Source: Undaria pinnatifida
Taxonomy: Eukaryota > Sar > Phaeophyceae > Laminariales > Alariaceae
Direction of reading: 5' to 3'
Assembly (NCBI GenBank): GCA_012845835.1
Contig: JABAKD010000023.1
Coordinates: 8,805,840 to 8,869,839 of the forward strand
Length of the DNA: 64,000 nucleotides
In this document: piece after piece, positions 22,663-34,900 of the stretch
Numbering within the stretch: position 1 is the first letter of the stretch
How the letters are laid out: every line of letters starts with the position of its first letter
Made by a program: the position numbers and the translations under genes
Notes under the pieces: model-generated
What the model was told of the DNA's origin: nothing
Databases searched by the model: none
What the model saw: the letters and a program-made list of their open reading frames with translations, nothing else

Positions 22663-22794
22663 ACATACCCAAACGTTCACATCTCCGAAAAGGTAACAAT
22701 AATAGTGACTTTTCGACGCGTACTACGAGAGAGGTGTAGGGACACGTTTAAACTGGGTGAGGTTCATTTTTTTTCAGCTTAAGAAGAAAGAAAA

Positions 22795-25700
22795 CCAACT
22801 TACTTCTTGCATTAACGATTTAAAATCGTAATTTGGGCTGTTGGGGGAGAAAAAATCAGACAATAATAACTTGGTTGATGTACGGTGATGACTAGCTAGT
22901 GATGACCCAGTTTGCGAGGGAAAAAAAAATCGTAGAATCACACATAAAAATATTGAACAATCGATCAGGCAGCCAGGACACCAACACATCGAGGCACACA
23001 TCATCTTCCACAGGGCAACCCGGACACACCAGACGGCATCCACAACACTCAAGCACCTTCCCGAAGAGGCTGCCAGGTTCCTGGTGGACGCTCTGCGGGA
23101 CTGCCCACGGCAGACAGGCTGACGCGTCATCAAGAGTGCCCGAAGCGGCGGAAATTTAGCTCTTTGCTACGAACACGTAGCAGCCAGCGAACAATTATTA
23201 AACTCAGAAGGCTCTTCTCACGTCCTTTGGAGACCGACGAGCTGTGGCCCACACACCAACGCTACGCGCCAGAAGCGCTCCACACACGCCAACGCCACAG
23301 GTGCGGAAGACTCAACCGGCCCCATCCCCGGCCCGCAGCAAAGCCTGTTTGCAGCCCACCAACAACACCAGTAGTAGAGCGGCCTTTCAGCGTTTTTGAA
23401 TATTTTGAGCAGTCTGTTCAATAATCAAAAAGCCACACCGGAACATGAAAACCCGCGAACAGTTTGAAATTCAAAAGCTCGGAGATCGGAAGACAGGAGG
23501 ACGACACCAAGCAAGGCATACCAGAGACACTCTTGAAAGAGCCGGTGGTCTCCACCGTTTTGAAGCCTCGAGGTACCTCCCAAACCTTCCTTGTGTCCCT
23601 CTTGCGCGGCCGTTTCCCATGTTACACCATCGGTGTATCGGCCACTTCCGGTCTTGCAAGGAGGACGGTACAGGTCCAACCCTTGGTCTTTGGCTAGACG
23701 ATCCAGCCAGATGTTTGTGGTTTCCGAGACGTCGCCCGGATGACCAGGAGCGGTCAGAGAAACACTCGAGAGTTTCATCATTTATTGATGTTACGCACAA
23801 GATCGACGAAATCAGCAACACAGATCTTGCCTCTAAATATTTACTGCTGCTGTACGACAAGTCTACATCATGACGTGGTAATCGATGACCCGTCCTAGGT
23901 GTGCACCTCTAAATCGTTTCATATTGCTTATAGTCTCTGTCCCGTCTTCCCCTCCTCTCGCATGAAACCCAATCCAACCACATTCTCCACACACATCAAA
24001 CATCATTGTCGTCAGAGCCTTCAAAACGTTTTGTTTTGTTCCCAGCAGTTGAGCACATCATCAACAGCAGTTGAGCACATCATCAACAGCAGTTGAGCAC
24101 ATCATCAACAGCAGTTAGTTAGTTGAGCACATCATCAACCCACGAGAGAGTGTCAGAAAGTCGCGCCGCAGTCTCCCACACAGCAGCAGCAGTAGCAGCC
24201 GCAGCACAGCTCAGCCTGTACGCGGTCGGTAGTCAGCGTCGAGGGTAGGAACCGGTCGCTGGGCTCCCTGCCGTGTGTACTGATACCCTGCCGTGATGTT
24301 TGCTGCGGTGCAATTTCCGTTCTGCAACAATAATACCTCTTGTTCATACTCCTAGCCCAGACTTCCCTGAGTCGAAAAAAATATACCACCAGGTACAGCA
24401 CAGCCGGTAGCATGTGACCAGAAGATTGTTTGTCATGTGTGTTGAGTACACCCGGCGTCCGTGCTTATTATCCATCCTAGAGACATACAGTATGAAGTAG
24501 ATGTGAGACAGGGTATAAGACACCCATCTCAATGAATGAGGAATCAACACAATGGAACAAGTGAAATGCCGGCGTACCGGGCACGACAGCACAACAAAAC
24601 GAGCGAGACCATAATATAAGGAAAACATTCAAACTTAACAAGGAAAACGCCAGGGAGGGGCTCTGAAGAACGAGAGATGCAAGAAAGACAGAACAGCTGC
24701 AAGAGAAACAACCAACGTGCTGGTGAATGGAAACAACTAACTGTTGCACGGACGAAACAACAGGAGGAAGAGGAAGATACCGGCCTGAGGCCGGCGGGGT
24801 GGGAAATCAAGGAAATAAAGAGAGAAAAAAGGCAACAGCTGAAAACGGATTAAAGCAAGCAAGATAACAAGTAAATGGCATTACTGCCGCGTTCGCACTT
24901 CCCCCTTTGCTCTCAATGAATACAAACAAATAAAAAACATTACCGCTCACTGTATTGTTTAGGGCTATACCATTGTACTTGAACACGCTCCACAAAATAG
25001 TCAAACTGGTAGCTTGCCACACCAGGTGCCATTTCAATTCGGCGTTCGTCCACAGCTGTATCCGTACCCCCCACCTCCCCCCCCCTCCCTCCAGTTTACC
25101 CTTGTTGCTGTTCTTGGTGTCCACTGCTCCGTGGATTAGCCAGCTCTTATCCGCCTCGGTCCTATGCCATTTCGCCATGAAGCGGCCCGCCACATCGACG
25201 ACCCCCCGGTACCAGTTTCCACTCCTCTTAGCCGCCCCGGACCATAGCACACTCTTTACTCCTAACAGCAAAGCGGGGTTGTCCGTTGAATGCTTTGATA
25301 TCGTCTGCTACAGCTTGGGCCCAGTTCTTTTCTGGTCCGCTTGGTCCCGGGTTTTACCCACATCAACCATCGTCCCGAACATCAACCGATGAGTCAGCCG
25401 CTCAGTTGTCGTCCTTTGTACGGCGCCCGCAAAGAGGAGGTGGCTTTTGCGTGGTCGTCTCAACGCTTTCACATTGTGTTGAGGGTCTTGGCGGTTGATA
25501 TATGGTGGTCGGTGCGTTGTCGGCGCTGGGAGCCCAAATCGGTTAGCAGGAGGTGTTAGTGTGCCGTTCATAGGTCAGCAAAGTGCCCCTGGCAGAGATT
25601 CCGAGCCACACGCCCCTACAGCAGGGTGTCAATCACCGCGGTCCTTAGCAGGCGCACCTTTAGTATGAACGAAGCATCTATCTTCCATTTCGTACAGCTC

Positions 25701-26312
25701 ACGCTTGAAACAATCGTAGAATGCCCCGCTTGAAACGATCGTAGCATGCCCACGCGAGTGGGATCCGTCGATAATTCATGGCGTAATGTCGGCGCTTTCG
25801 TTGATAAGACCGTGCCCAGGCACAGAAAATGCATCGTCTGCATACATACCTCTGGCCCACCTCTTCGATAACACGCGATGGGGCCGGGAGAACCTTGTTG
25901 AGAGTGCGGGGCAGCGTTGTCTCCTTTTTCGTTTCGCACACGGTGAGGCCTGCTGATTCGAAAACGGTCACAATGACAGTCATCTTCGCAAGGTCTTCCT
26001 TTGATATTCACACAAGGCCTGCATCGTCAGCGTAAAGCATATCACGGACTGGCCTCCGTACATGTGCCAGTGGTTCAACCTCCAACCCGCCCTCCCCGAA
26101 GTCCTTCTCGAGGTGCACCAAGTCCTCAAAAGATCTGGGTCCTCACTGAAACTTAGCGGAACGGAATGTATCGCTGTGCGGCGAAAAATACATTGCGAAG
26201 AAGCGGCGACAGTACACATTCCTGCCACAACCCCTTAGTGGCGTCATGCTATTCATAGGGTTCACAGTCATCCATACGCACGCGAGCTCGCATGCTTTCG
26301 TGGAACTGGCCA
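22795..26312 (+). repeat. Left arm of the giant inverted repeat
   Basis: Outside-in order: a segment of about 0.9 kb with open frames shared with the other arm, a segment matching 29.5-29.7 kb, a 22-bp tandem repeat, then the LINE 3' half on the minus strand. The outer segment has frameshifts relative to the right arm (173 continuous codons at 38054-38575 minus, here broken near 22990-23000), so I do not call it a gene. Confidence 0.9.
24043..24139 (+). repeat. 22-bp tandem repeat in the left arm, four units
   Basis: AGCAGTTGAGCACATCATCA plus two bases is repeated from 24044, with an insertion in the last unit. The right arm has about three diverged units at 29295-29360 (TGATGTGCTC and similar), so the arms changed independently. 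Confidence 0.85.
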
Positions 26313-26330
26313 ACAACGGAAAATATTTTC
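24955..26330 (-). pseudogene. LINE-type reverse transcriptase, C-terminal half, left-arm copy
   Basis: Read on the minus strand it encodes the second half of a non-LTR retrotransposon polymerase: a decayed counterpart of the GLRQGC motif (here GLWQEC), SPLL, then the catalytic YADD (about 26025-26036) closely followed by a stop, then the thumb and a C-terminal region with RRPRKSHLLFAGAVQ, LTHRLMFGTMV and NWYRGVVDVAGRFM. Several stops and frameshifts break it. The N-terminal endonuclease and the first half of the polymerase are absent. The same fragment occurs inverted in the right arm. Confidence 0.75.
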
Positions 26331-27123
26331 TCGGATACGCATGCCAACAACACACTCAACCTTACGGAATATTTTTTTGTCATAAATATCTTGATCAATC
26401 AGCAGGCTCGGCGTAGATGAGAGGGGCAACAGCCCTGGGTTCAGTCAAGGGCCCAAGCGCAGTACCGCGCAACCCGTGCGAGCCCCCTCCACAGTAAAGC
26501 GCGGTCCTACACTATCCAGCCCGCGATCAAGGGGGTGCTGTGTGTTGTTTTTGTTGTACATGAATGATAGTTTTTGCTTTTTCGGAAGAACCGAGCGTGG
26601 GCCGCATTAAATTTATTTTGTCACAGCAATGTGGAGGTAAAGGGCGGACTCTAATAACGCAAGATGACTGTGAGATAGGCACACTCCACACAGACAAAGC
26701 ACAGACAGTGGGCGCCCATGCCCACGCCGAGCACGCCATTTCTGCAGGCCTCTGGCATGGCCTGCACCATGGATTCCACTGATTTTTTTTTTTATATACG
26801 TGACATCATCGACCGATCGCTTCCTGCTTTGGGTGGACAACGACCAATGACAGCGATTAGCCCATTTGTGGTCTATTCAACGACTGGGTACAGATTAAAT
26901 TTGTTTTTTGATTACGTTCGTGGGAATAAAAAACATTTGCATTTTTGAAGAAAATATGGGCATGCGCTGGCTTTCGCGTCTACTCAAGAAAGTCGCGCGG
27001 GAGGTGGATCTCAAGAGGCTGCTGTGACGATGGCGCCATGGCGTCGTTCCTGTTGACGACCACGTTCTCATGCACAAGTATCGAGCACGCGGATGACGTA
27101 CCAGGAACGATGTTGACCGTTAT
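26313..27123. other. Unpaired spacer of the giant inverted repeat
   Basis: This 811-bp segment has no inverted partner. On its right side the last 30 or so bases still read as LINE sequence in the frame of the right-arm copy. The rest has no recognisable gene. Confidence 0.6.
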
Positions 27124-28490
27124 TGGCCAGTTCCACTAAAGCATGCGAGCTCGCGTGCGTATGGATGACGGTGAACACTATGAATGGCATGACGTCACTC
27201 AGGGATTGCGGCAAGGATGTGTACTGTCGCCTCTTCTTCGCAATGAATTTTTCGCCGCACAGCGATACATTCTGTTCCGCTAAGTTTCAGTGAGGACCCA
27301 GATCTTTTGAGGACTTGGTGCACCTCGAGGAGGACTTCGGGGAGGGCGGGTTGGAGGTTAAACAACTGGCACATGTACGGCCGCCAGTCTGTGGTATGTT
27401 GTACGACAACGATGCAGGCGTTGTTTGTAAATCAAAGGAAGACTTTGCAAAGATGATTGCCATTGTGACCGTTTTCGAATCAGCAGGCCTCACCGTGTGC
27501 GAAACGAAAAAGGAGACAACGCTGCCCCGCACTCTCAACAAGGTTCTCCCGGCCCCATCGCGTGTTATCGAAGAGGTGGGCCAGAGGTATGTATGCAGAC
27601 GATGCATTTTCTGTGCCTGGGCGCGGTCTTATCAACGAAAGCGCCGACATTACGCCATGAATTATCGACGGATCCCACTCGCGTGGGCATGCTACGATCG
27701 TTTCAAGCGGGGCATTCTACGATTGTTTCAAGCGTGAGCTGTACGAAATGGAAGATAGATGCTTCGTTCATACTAAAGGTGCGCCTGCTAAGGACCGCGG
27801 TGATTGACACCCTGCTGTAGGGGCGTGTGGCTCGGAATCTCTGCCAGGGGCACTTTGCTGACCTATGAACGGCACACTAACACCTCCTGCTAACCGATTT
27901 GGGCTCCCAGCGCCGACAACGCACCGACCTCCATATATCAACCGCCAAGACCCTCAACACAATGTGAAAGCGTTGAGACGACCACGCAAAAGCCACCTCC
28001 TCTTTGCGGGCGCCGTACAAAGGACGACAACTTAGCGGCTGACTCATCGGTTGATGTTCGGGACGATGGTTGATGTGGGTAAAACCCGGGACCAAGCGGA
28101 CCAGAAAAGAACTGGGCCCAAGCTGTAGCAGACGATATCAAAGCATTCAACGGACAACCCCGCTTTGCTGTTAGGAGTAAAGAGTGTGCTATGGTCCGGG
28201 GCGGCTAAGAGGAGTGGAAACTGGTACCGGGGGGTCGTCGATGTGGCGGGCCGCTTCATGGCGAAATGGCATAGGACCGAGGCGGATAAGAGCTGGCTAA
28301 TCCACGGAGCAGTGGACACCAAGAACAGCAACAAGGGTAAACTGGAGGGAGGGGGGGGAGGTGGGGGGTACGGATACAGCTGTGGACGAACGCCGAATTG
28401 AAATGGCACATGGTGTGGCAAGCTACCAGTTTGACTATTTTGTGGAGCGTGTTCAAGTACAATGGTATAGCCCTAAACAATACAGTGAGC
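27095..28490 (+). pseudogene. LINE-type reverse transcriptase, C-terminal half, right-arm copy
   Basis: Plus-strand counterpart of 24955-26330. It keeps [15 protein letters not shown] (about 27195-27240), the polymerase motif that precedes the active site, but the YADD is changed to YDND (about 27402-27413), which should abolish catalysis. The downstream C-terminal region (RRPRKSHLLFAGAVQ, HRLMFGTMV, WYRGVVDVAGRFMAKWHR) is present with stops and frameshifts. Differences from the other arm fall on both sides: this copy keeps GLRQGC, the other keeps YADD. The arms therefore decayed independently after duplication. Confidence 0.75.
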
Positions 28491-29724
28491 GGTAATGTTT
28501 TTTATTTGTTTGTATTCATCGAGATCGAACGGGGAGGCGCGAACGCGGCAGTAATGCCATTTACTTGTTATCTTGCTTGCTTTGCTCGTTTTCAGCTGTT
28601 GCCTTTTTTTCTCTCCTTATTTCCTTGATTTCCCTCCCCGCCGGCCTCAGGCCGGCATCTTCCTCTTCTTCCTGTTGTTTCGTCCGTGCAACAGTAGTTA
28701 GCTGTTTCCCTTCACCAGCATGTAGGTTGTTTCTCTTGCAGCCGTTCTGGCTTTCTTGCATCTCTCGTTCTTCAGAGCCCCTCCCTGGCGTTTTCTTTGT
28801 TAAGTTTGAATGTTTTCCTTATATTATGGTCTCGCTCGTTTTGTTTTGCTGTCGTGCCCGGTACGCCGGCATTTCACTTGCTTCATTAGACTATCTATGT
28901 TGATTCCGTATTTGTTTGTTGAGATTGTTGTTTACCCTGTCTCACATATACTTTGTATGTCTCAGGATGAATAATAAGCACGGACGCCGGGTGTACTCAA
29001 CACACATGACAAACAATCTTCTGGTCACATGCTACCGGCTGTGCTGTACCTGGTGGTATATTTTTTATGACTCAGTGAAGTTTAGGCTAGGAGTATTGAC
29101 AAGAGGTACTGTTGCAGAACGGAAAATTGCACCGCAGCAAACATCACGGCAGGGTATCAGCACACACGGCAGGGAGCCCAGCGACCGGTTCCTACCCTCG
29201 ACGCTTACTACCGACCGCGTACAGGCTGCTGTGCTGCTGCTGATGCTGTGTGGGTTACTGCGGCGCATTTGTCTGTCACTCTTTCTCGTGCGTTGATGAC
29301 GTGCTCAACTGCTTTTGATAATGCGCCCAACTGCTGTTAATGATGTGCTCTACTGCTGGGAACAAAGCAAAACGGTTTGAAGGCTCTGATGGCAATGATG
29401 TTTGATGTATGTTGAGAATGTGGTTGGATTGGATTTCATGCCAGCGGAGGGCGAGACGGGACAGAGACTAAAAACAATATGAAACGATTTTGAAGTGCAC
29501 ACCTAAGACGGATCATCGATTACCACGTCATGATGTACAGCAGCAGTAGATATATAAAGGCAAGATCTGTGTTGCCGATTTTGTCGGTCTTGTTTGTAAC
29601 ATCAATAAATGATGAAACTCTCGAGTGTTTCCCTGACCACTCCTCCTGGTCATCCGGGCGACGTCTCGCGAGCCAAAAAACATCTGGATGGATCGTCTAG
29701 CCGAAGACCAACCGTTGCATCTGT
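27124..29724 (-). repeat. Right arm of the giant inverted repeat, inner part
   Basis: Reverse complement of about 23665-26312. It ends exactly where the copia LTR begins at 29725, and the arm resumes at 37743. Confidence 0.9.
29720..29724. repeat. 5-bp target site duplication of the copia element
   Basis: TCTGT at 29720-29724 is repeated at 37738-37742, directly outside LTRs that begin TG and end CA. Joining the flanks at this word restores the alignment with the left arm, which confirms the insertion borders. Confidence 0.95.
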
Positions 29725-30229
29725 TGTGGAGTAGGTTGGTACGTGTGGCGCCCCGGTGGTGGTGTAGGTGGAGGAGAAAGGTGGCGTAATAGCCGGTGAT
29801 CGGTAAACTACAAACTACTAACTAAGGCGGGTGTGATAACCCGATTTACCCGGTACGTGTGTGGTGAAGCGTGATAGCTCAGGTGTGATAACCCGGAAAT
29901 GGAACTCGGTGCTGTGGCGTGATAGCCGGGATGTAAATACACAGGCGTGGTAGCCGTGCAGTGGTGAAGGCGTGATAGCCCTTGCAATATAGATGGGTCG
30001 TGGTAGCCCTTGGCGTGGTAGCCGTAGAAGAGACACAGAGAAGACACAAGGTAGAGGCAAATATAGAGTCGAAAATGGAGTGATATTATTCGTGCACATA
30101 AAAACCCACAACACAAAATCCCGTTGTGGAGATCCATCCCACACATATACGAAACCCCCAAAATTCTCCGATCCATCTTTTCGACGGATTCTTGTTAGCA
30201 ATCTGACAATGGAGTGAGTACGTCCAACA
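29725..30229 (-). repeat. 3' LTR of the copia element
   Basis: 505 bp, identical by eye to 37233-37737. Within it short words such as GCGTGATAGCC, GTGTGATAACCCG and GCGTGGTAGCC recur about nine times, giving the LTR an internal minisatellite-like texture. Confidence 0.97.
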
Positions 30230-30240
30230 TCCCCCCTACT
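30230..30240 (-). promoter_or_regulatory. Polypurine tract of the copia element
   Basis: On the minus strand AGTAGGGGGGA lies directly before the 3' LTR, the position from which plus-strand DNA synthesis is primed. Confidence 0.7.
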
Positions 30241-30541
30241 CGCAACATTGTCGTGATTTATCCAGACTACCCTTTTAAAACGTACATTCCCAGATACTAA
30301 AATACTGCAGAGTTTTTCTTTACTCATGTCCAGACAACAAAAAAAATGTTGCACATGCAAAAACACTCAGATCCGTTCTCATCACATCCATGACCATTAA
30401 AACTCAAACACTATTCAGTATTTTCCATCGATCAATTTGAATGTAAGTCCTTTAACCCTCATAAAGATGCATCAGAAAACAAAACAAAGAAACAAGTAAG
30501 AAATAGAAAGTAAGAAAATCAAATACTATCCGAGAGAGAAA

Positions 30542-31320
30542 TCACGTCAAATTCATCACTATCCCCCGGTGAAATTCAAACTCCCTCTCAGGTAACGCCT
30601 TGGTGAGGAAGTCAGCATGCTGGTACTGCGACGCTACGTGGATAATTTCGACCTCCTTCCTTTCTACCAGTTCCCTCAAAAAGTGATGCCTCACGTCAAT
30701 GTGCTTCGAGTTCGAGTTCGAAATCGGGTGCTTTGCGATTTGGATGGCACCCTCGTTATCCTCATACATGGCAATACACGGCATCCTTGCCTTCGGCAAC
30801 ATAAAACACCAAACCTGCCTCAAAAATAAAATCTCCTTCCCCATGTCCGACATAGCAACATACTCCGCCTGAGTAGTCGAGAGAGTCACACACTTCTGCG
30901 TCTTGGAGTACCACGAAACAGGCCCCCCCGCACACATCACTACCCCCCCGGACACGCTCCTCCTGTCCGTACTGCGCGAAGCATAGTCGGCATCTGCGAA
31001 CGAAATCAAACTAATCCCCGTCAACGTCCCCTTCTGAAAGGAAATCCCAAAATAACTCGTCCTCATTGCATATCCTAGTATACTACGTGCCGCTTTCCAG
31101 TGGATCAGCTTCGGCGCACTGCAATACCTTGCTACTGCCCTCACTGAATTCGCGATATCCGGCCTGGTCAACAACGCAATCCACAAAAGCGCACCGATCA
31201 ACTCTCGGAAAGGAAACAGAACATTTGGCTCGTCAACATCGTAATCCCAAAGCCTCCAAGTTGTAAGAAATCGGGTTAGCGATGCCCCAATCCACACCAT
31301 ACTTCTCTCCCAATTCTTCC
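30542..31320 (-). pseudogene. Copia RNase H and C-terminal part of reverse transcriptase
   Basis: The open frame on the minus strand starts inside the polymerase connection region (FPFRELIGALLWIALLTRP) and contains the RNase H block typical of copia: DADYASRSTDRRSVSGG, TTQAEYVAMSD, YEDNEGAI, KHIDVRHHF, ending at 30542-30544. The acidic residues of the RNase H active site are present. A frameshift in about 31270-31300 separates it from the upstream reverse transcriptase frame, which continues past its own stop into SGCYYERDREARRLTISKQ. RNase H removes the RNA template during cDNA synthesis. Confidence 0.9.
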
Positions 31321-31385
31321 GTGCACGTCTGTTTCGAAATAGTCAACCTCCTTGCCTCCCTGTCTCTCTCGTAATAGCAACCCGA

Positions 31386-31964
31386 TTACCACTTAAGCTC
31401 GCCCAACGACTTAACTGGAACAAGATGTCCGAGATCCTTCCCGAACTGATCACACCTTTCCTTCTTTCCCACGGCAAAAATATAATCAACATGCACCACT
31501 AGGTGCATCACTACTTCCCCCATTTCAACCAAACGAAAAACACACGAATCGGCCAAGCATTGCACAAACCCCAAATCCAAGAGACATTTCCTCAGTAATG
31601 CATACCACTGTCTAGACGCCTGTCTCAAACCATAAAGACTCTTGCTCAGCTTCACAACCTTCCCTGTCAATGAACCACACCCTTCTGGCAATCGCATATA
31701 GACATCCTCGGCAAGATCTGCCCTCAAAAAAGCCTGGTCTATGTCGAAATGGCACAACTCTAGGTCATGTTCACACGCCAACGCAGCCAACAAACGGACA
31801 CTGGACGATGCAACAGTAGGCGCGTACAAATCTCCAAAGTCAATGTACTCTCTCTGCATGTCACCCCTAGCTACAAGTCTCGCCTTCGCTTTCGTAGGCC
31901 AACCAAATTGATCAACCTTCCAATCAAAAATGAGCTTGCTACTGATCACGTTGTCTATTCGTTG
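31386..31964 (-). pseudogene. Copia reverse transcriptase, catalytically altered
   Basis: In frame with the upstream gag-integrase frame but separated from it by TAG at 31965-31967. It has KARLVARGDMQ, DLYAPTVASSSVRLLAAL and HFDIDQAFL, the first catalytic Asp region. The copia YVDD box is replaced by HVDY; the second Asp codon reads TAT at 31482-31484, one base away from GAT. Loss of this Asp should abolish polymerisation. The frame ends with TAA at 31386-31388 although homology continues beyond it. Confidence 0.9.
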
Positions 31965-34900
31965 CTACTCGTCAACAATTTCAAACGTGCCTGCTTCAAG
32001 CAAACCGAACACTTCACGCTTAGCCGCGTCCATGAACTGTGCGCCATGCTCACCGTCACGTGCCTCCCTGAACGTCTTTGGTACGCGGAGGTCCTTGGCG
32101 TGGCAGAGGGGCATGTCGGGCCGCAGGTGAGAGGGGCGCATCTCGCGAAGAGCTGCGTCGAAATCCTCCCGCGTGGCGAGTCGCGACACAAGGCCCAGCG
32201 GCACTCCCCGTCCCGACGGCTCAAGCGACCAATAGTTACCCCCGCTCCCCCCCCCGCCCGTGGTGTCGTATGGCGGCGCACCTTTGCTCTCCTCCACGCC
32301 CCCCGACCCCGCATGCTGCTTGCCTCCGCCCCCCAGCTCACCAGACCCGTGCCCCTGCAGGAGCATCCGTTTCGCGTTCAGGGCCCGCCGGTTGGCCAGC
32401 AGCGACAGCAGCACATCCTCCCCCGCATGAGATAGGAGTCCTACCCCGTGGTCGAACGACGTCGCCTCCGGCAGTGGCGTAGAGACCCCTTCTTCCGGCA
32501 CGCCCGAAAGCTGACGGCCCTCCGACCTGGTCCTTCCCGGCACGCGCTCGTCGCCCCTCTCGCCCAGCATCCTCGTTGCATGTGGGGTGAGCGGCGAAGA
32601 ATATCCTGCGGCGACCGGCGGCGGCTGCCTCTTTCTGTACGTCCGCGGGGCCGGTGTCGCCGCCGGTGATGGCGATGACGATGTCGTCGAGCCGGCGTCC
32701 TCGATGGAAGAGGGAGACCACTCCGGCATCGGCGAACATGCGGCAGGCGGTGTGAGAGCGCTGGGCGAGTGCGCAGGGGGCGGACCGGCAACAGCGGACG
32801 AAATAGCAGACGGTCCGGGCGGCGGCGAGGTGTGAGCGCTGGGTGAGTGCGCGGACGGCGGTGATGACGATCGCAGCGGTGGTGGCGGCCAGGTGGCTGC
32901 TGCAGGCGGTGTACCAGCAGTAGCAGGCGGGTCCGAGCAAGTGGTGTGAGCGCTGGGTGAGTGCGCGGACGCCGGACCGGCAGCGGCGGGCGGCATAGCA
33001 GTCGGTCCGGGTGGCGGCGAGGTGTGAGCGCTGGGTGAGTGCGCGGGCGGCGGACCGGCAGCGGAGGCCGGCATAGCAGTCGGTCCGGGTGGCGGCGAGA
33101 TGTGAGCGCTGGGTGAGTGCGCGGGCAGCGGACCGGCAGCGGCGGGCGGCATAGCAGTCGGTCCGGGCGGCGGCGAGGTGTGAGCGCTGGGTGAGTGCGC
33201 GGGCGGCGGACCGGCAGCGGAGGGCGGCATAGCAGTCGGTCCGGGTGGCGGCGAGGCGTGGGCGCTGGGTGAGTGCGCGGGCAGCGGACTGGCAGCGGCG
33301 GGCGGCGTCGAGGCAATCTCGAATGACACCCCCGGCGGCGTGGGCGGTGCTGGCGCGGAAGGGGCAGTACTGAACCCCCCCCCCCCCGACTGTGGCAGCG
33401 GCGCCCATGTAACGTTGCTAGAGTAGCATACGCGCCCTGTGTCATCCCTGAGTACCTTCACACAGCAGTCGGCATGGTTGTCGCCCGCGTTTAGAAAGTA
33501 GCACGGCACGGCCTTGTCGTCCAGCTTCGACCTCCTCTCCCGGTACATGAAACCGTACTGAAAAAACGGCACCACCAAGAAAGCACCCTTCTTGCCGATG
33601 AACAGCTCCTGCGGCGACGCGCGACCGGGATTTGAAGGGGAAGCAGCCTGGTTGAGCTTCTGCGCGGCATCCGTCGCCGATTCCGCCCAGAGCTTGTCCC
33701 CGCGAGCATCCAGGCCGCGAACACACGAGAACCCCCCCGGCCCCAAGCGTCGCTCCGCGGCGCGGCGAGATGCCATGGCAATTTTGTTGCAACGCTGGAT
33801 TGCATTCTCCACTACCCCATTGTATTGCTGCGCTCCGGGGGGGGAGTACTGCACGGCGATTCCCATGGTGGAGCAGAAGTCACGGAAGTCCTTGCTGGTC
33901 CAGAGTGAATCGCAGTCGCCACGGACACTCCGTATCCTCGTCCCCGCTTTGTGGGCTAGGTCGACGATACACCGCCGGAAGACGGCTACGGCGTCAGACT
34001 TGCGACGCAGGGCGTTGTTCGCGATGTAGCCCGTTGCAGCATCGACAGCATAGAACATGTAGTGGTTGCCGCCTATGGTGGTGGTGTATGGCCCGCACAT
34101 GTCGATATGTAGGAGATCGCCAGGCGCCTTCCCCGCTCGTCCCTCGCTTCGCTTCGGCACGCCCGCTCTCGTCCCCCTCGCCGATATACACGTAGTGCAG
34201 GGTTCCATCCGTCCGGTGAGGGTGATCCCTCGCTGCCGAGCAGATTCCCTCAAAATAGGTTTAGACAGGTGGCCGGCGCGGTCATGGAACACGTTAATAT
34301 CGACTCGCTTGCGATCGTTGCCAACGTGGAAAGGGTTTTTCACGGGGCCCAAAATGGCAAGTGCACACTCTTCACTTTTTCTATCCTGCATCATACGGTC
34401 GAAAATGTCCCATTCTACGGCATACGCCTCGGTCTTCTCGTCAGAAATGCTCTGGGGTCGATAAATCCATGCCGTACTTGAATCACACGGAGTGGGGTGG
34501 GATAAAGCAGTCTCAAGCTCAAGCTCCAACTCCATGGGAGAAGCCATCACAACGCTCGAAGGTTGTACGAGGTTGTTTTCACTAAGAGGAACCGTGGGGG
34601 ATATGCAGGCAGCAGATACGAATGCACTCTCACGCGAAACACCAACTGAACCAACTGCGCCAACTGGCATCGGTGGGTTGCAAGCGGAAGACTCGGGGGC
34701 ACTCTGATTCGCTACATCCACTGGCAACGGAGAAGGGGGTACTCGGGTGGCGTAGAGGGAGTCGTTCGCCGATCCCCGAATGAAGCGGAGCCTTCCCGCT
34801 TGTGTACCAGTGGGGTTTACAGAACAGGAGTTTTTATGAGCCACCTTCCAAATCGAGAAAAGGTTAAAGCCAAGCCACGGAGTATATATCACATCTTGCA

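Noticed and set aside
32338-33445. Long minus-strand frames rich in Arg, Ala or His over the copia Pro-rich repeat
   Set aside because: They are other frames of the 78-bp repeat inside the copia polyprotein and have no independent support.
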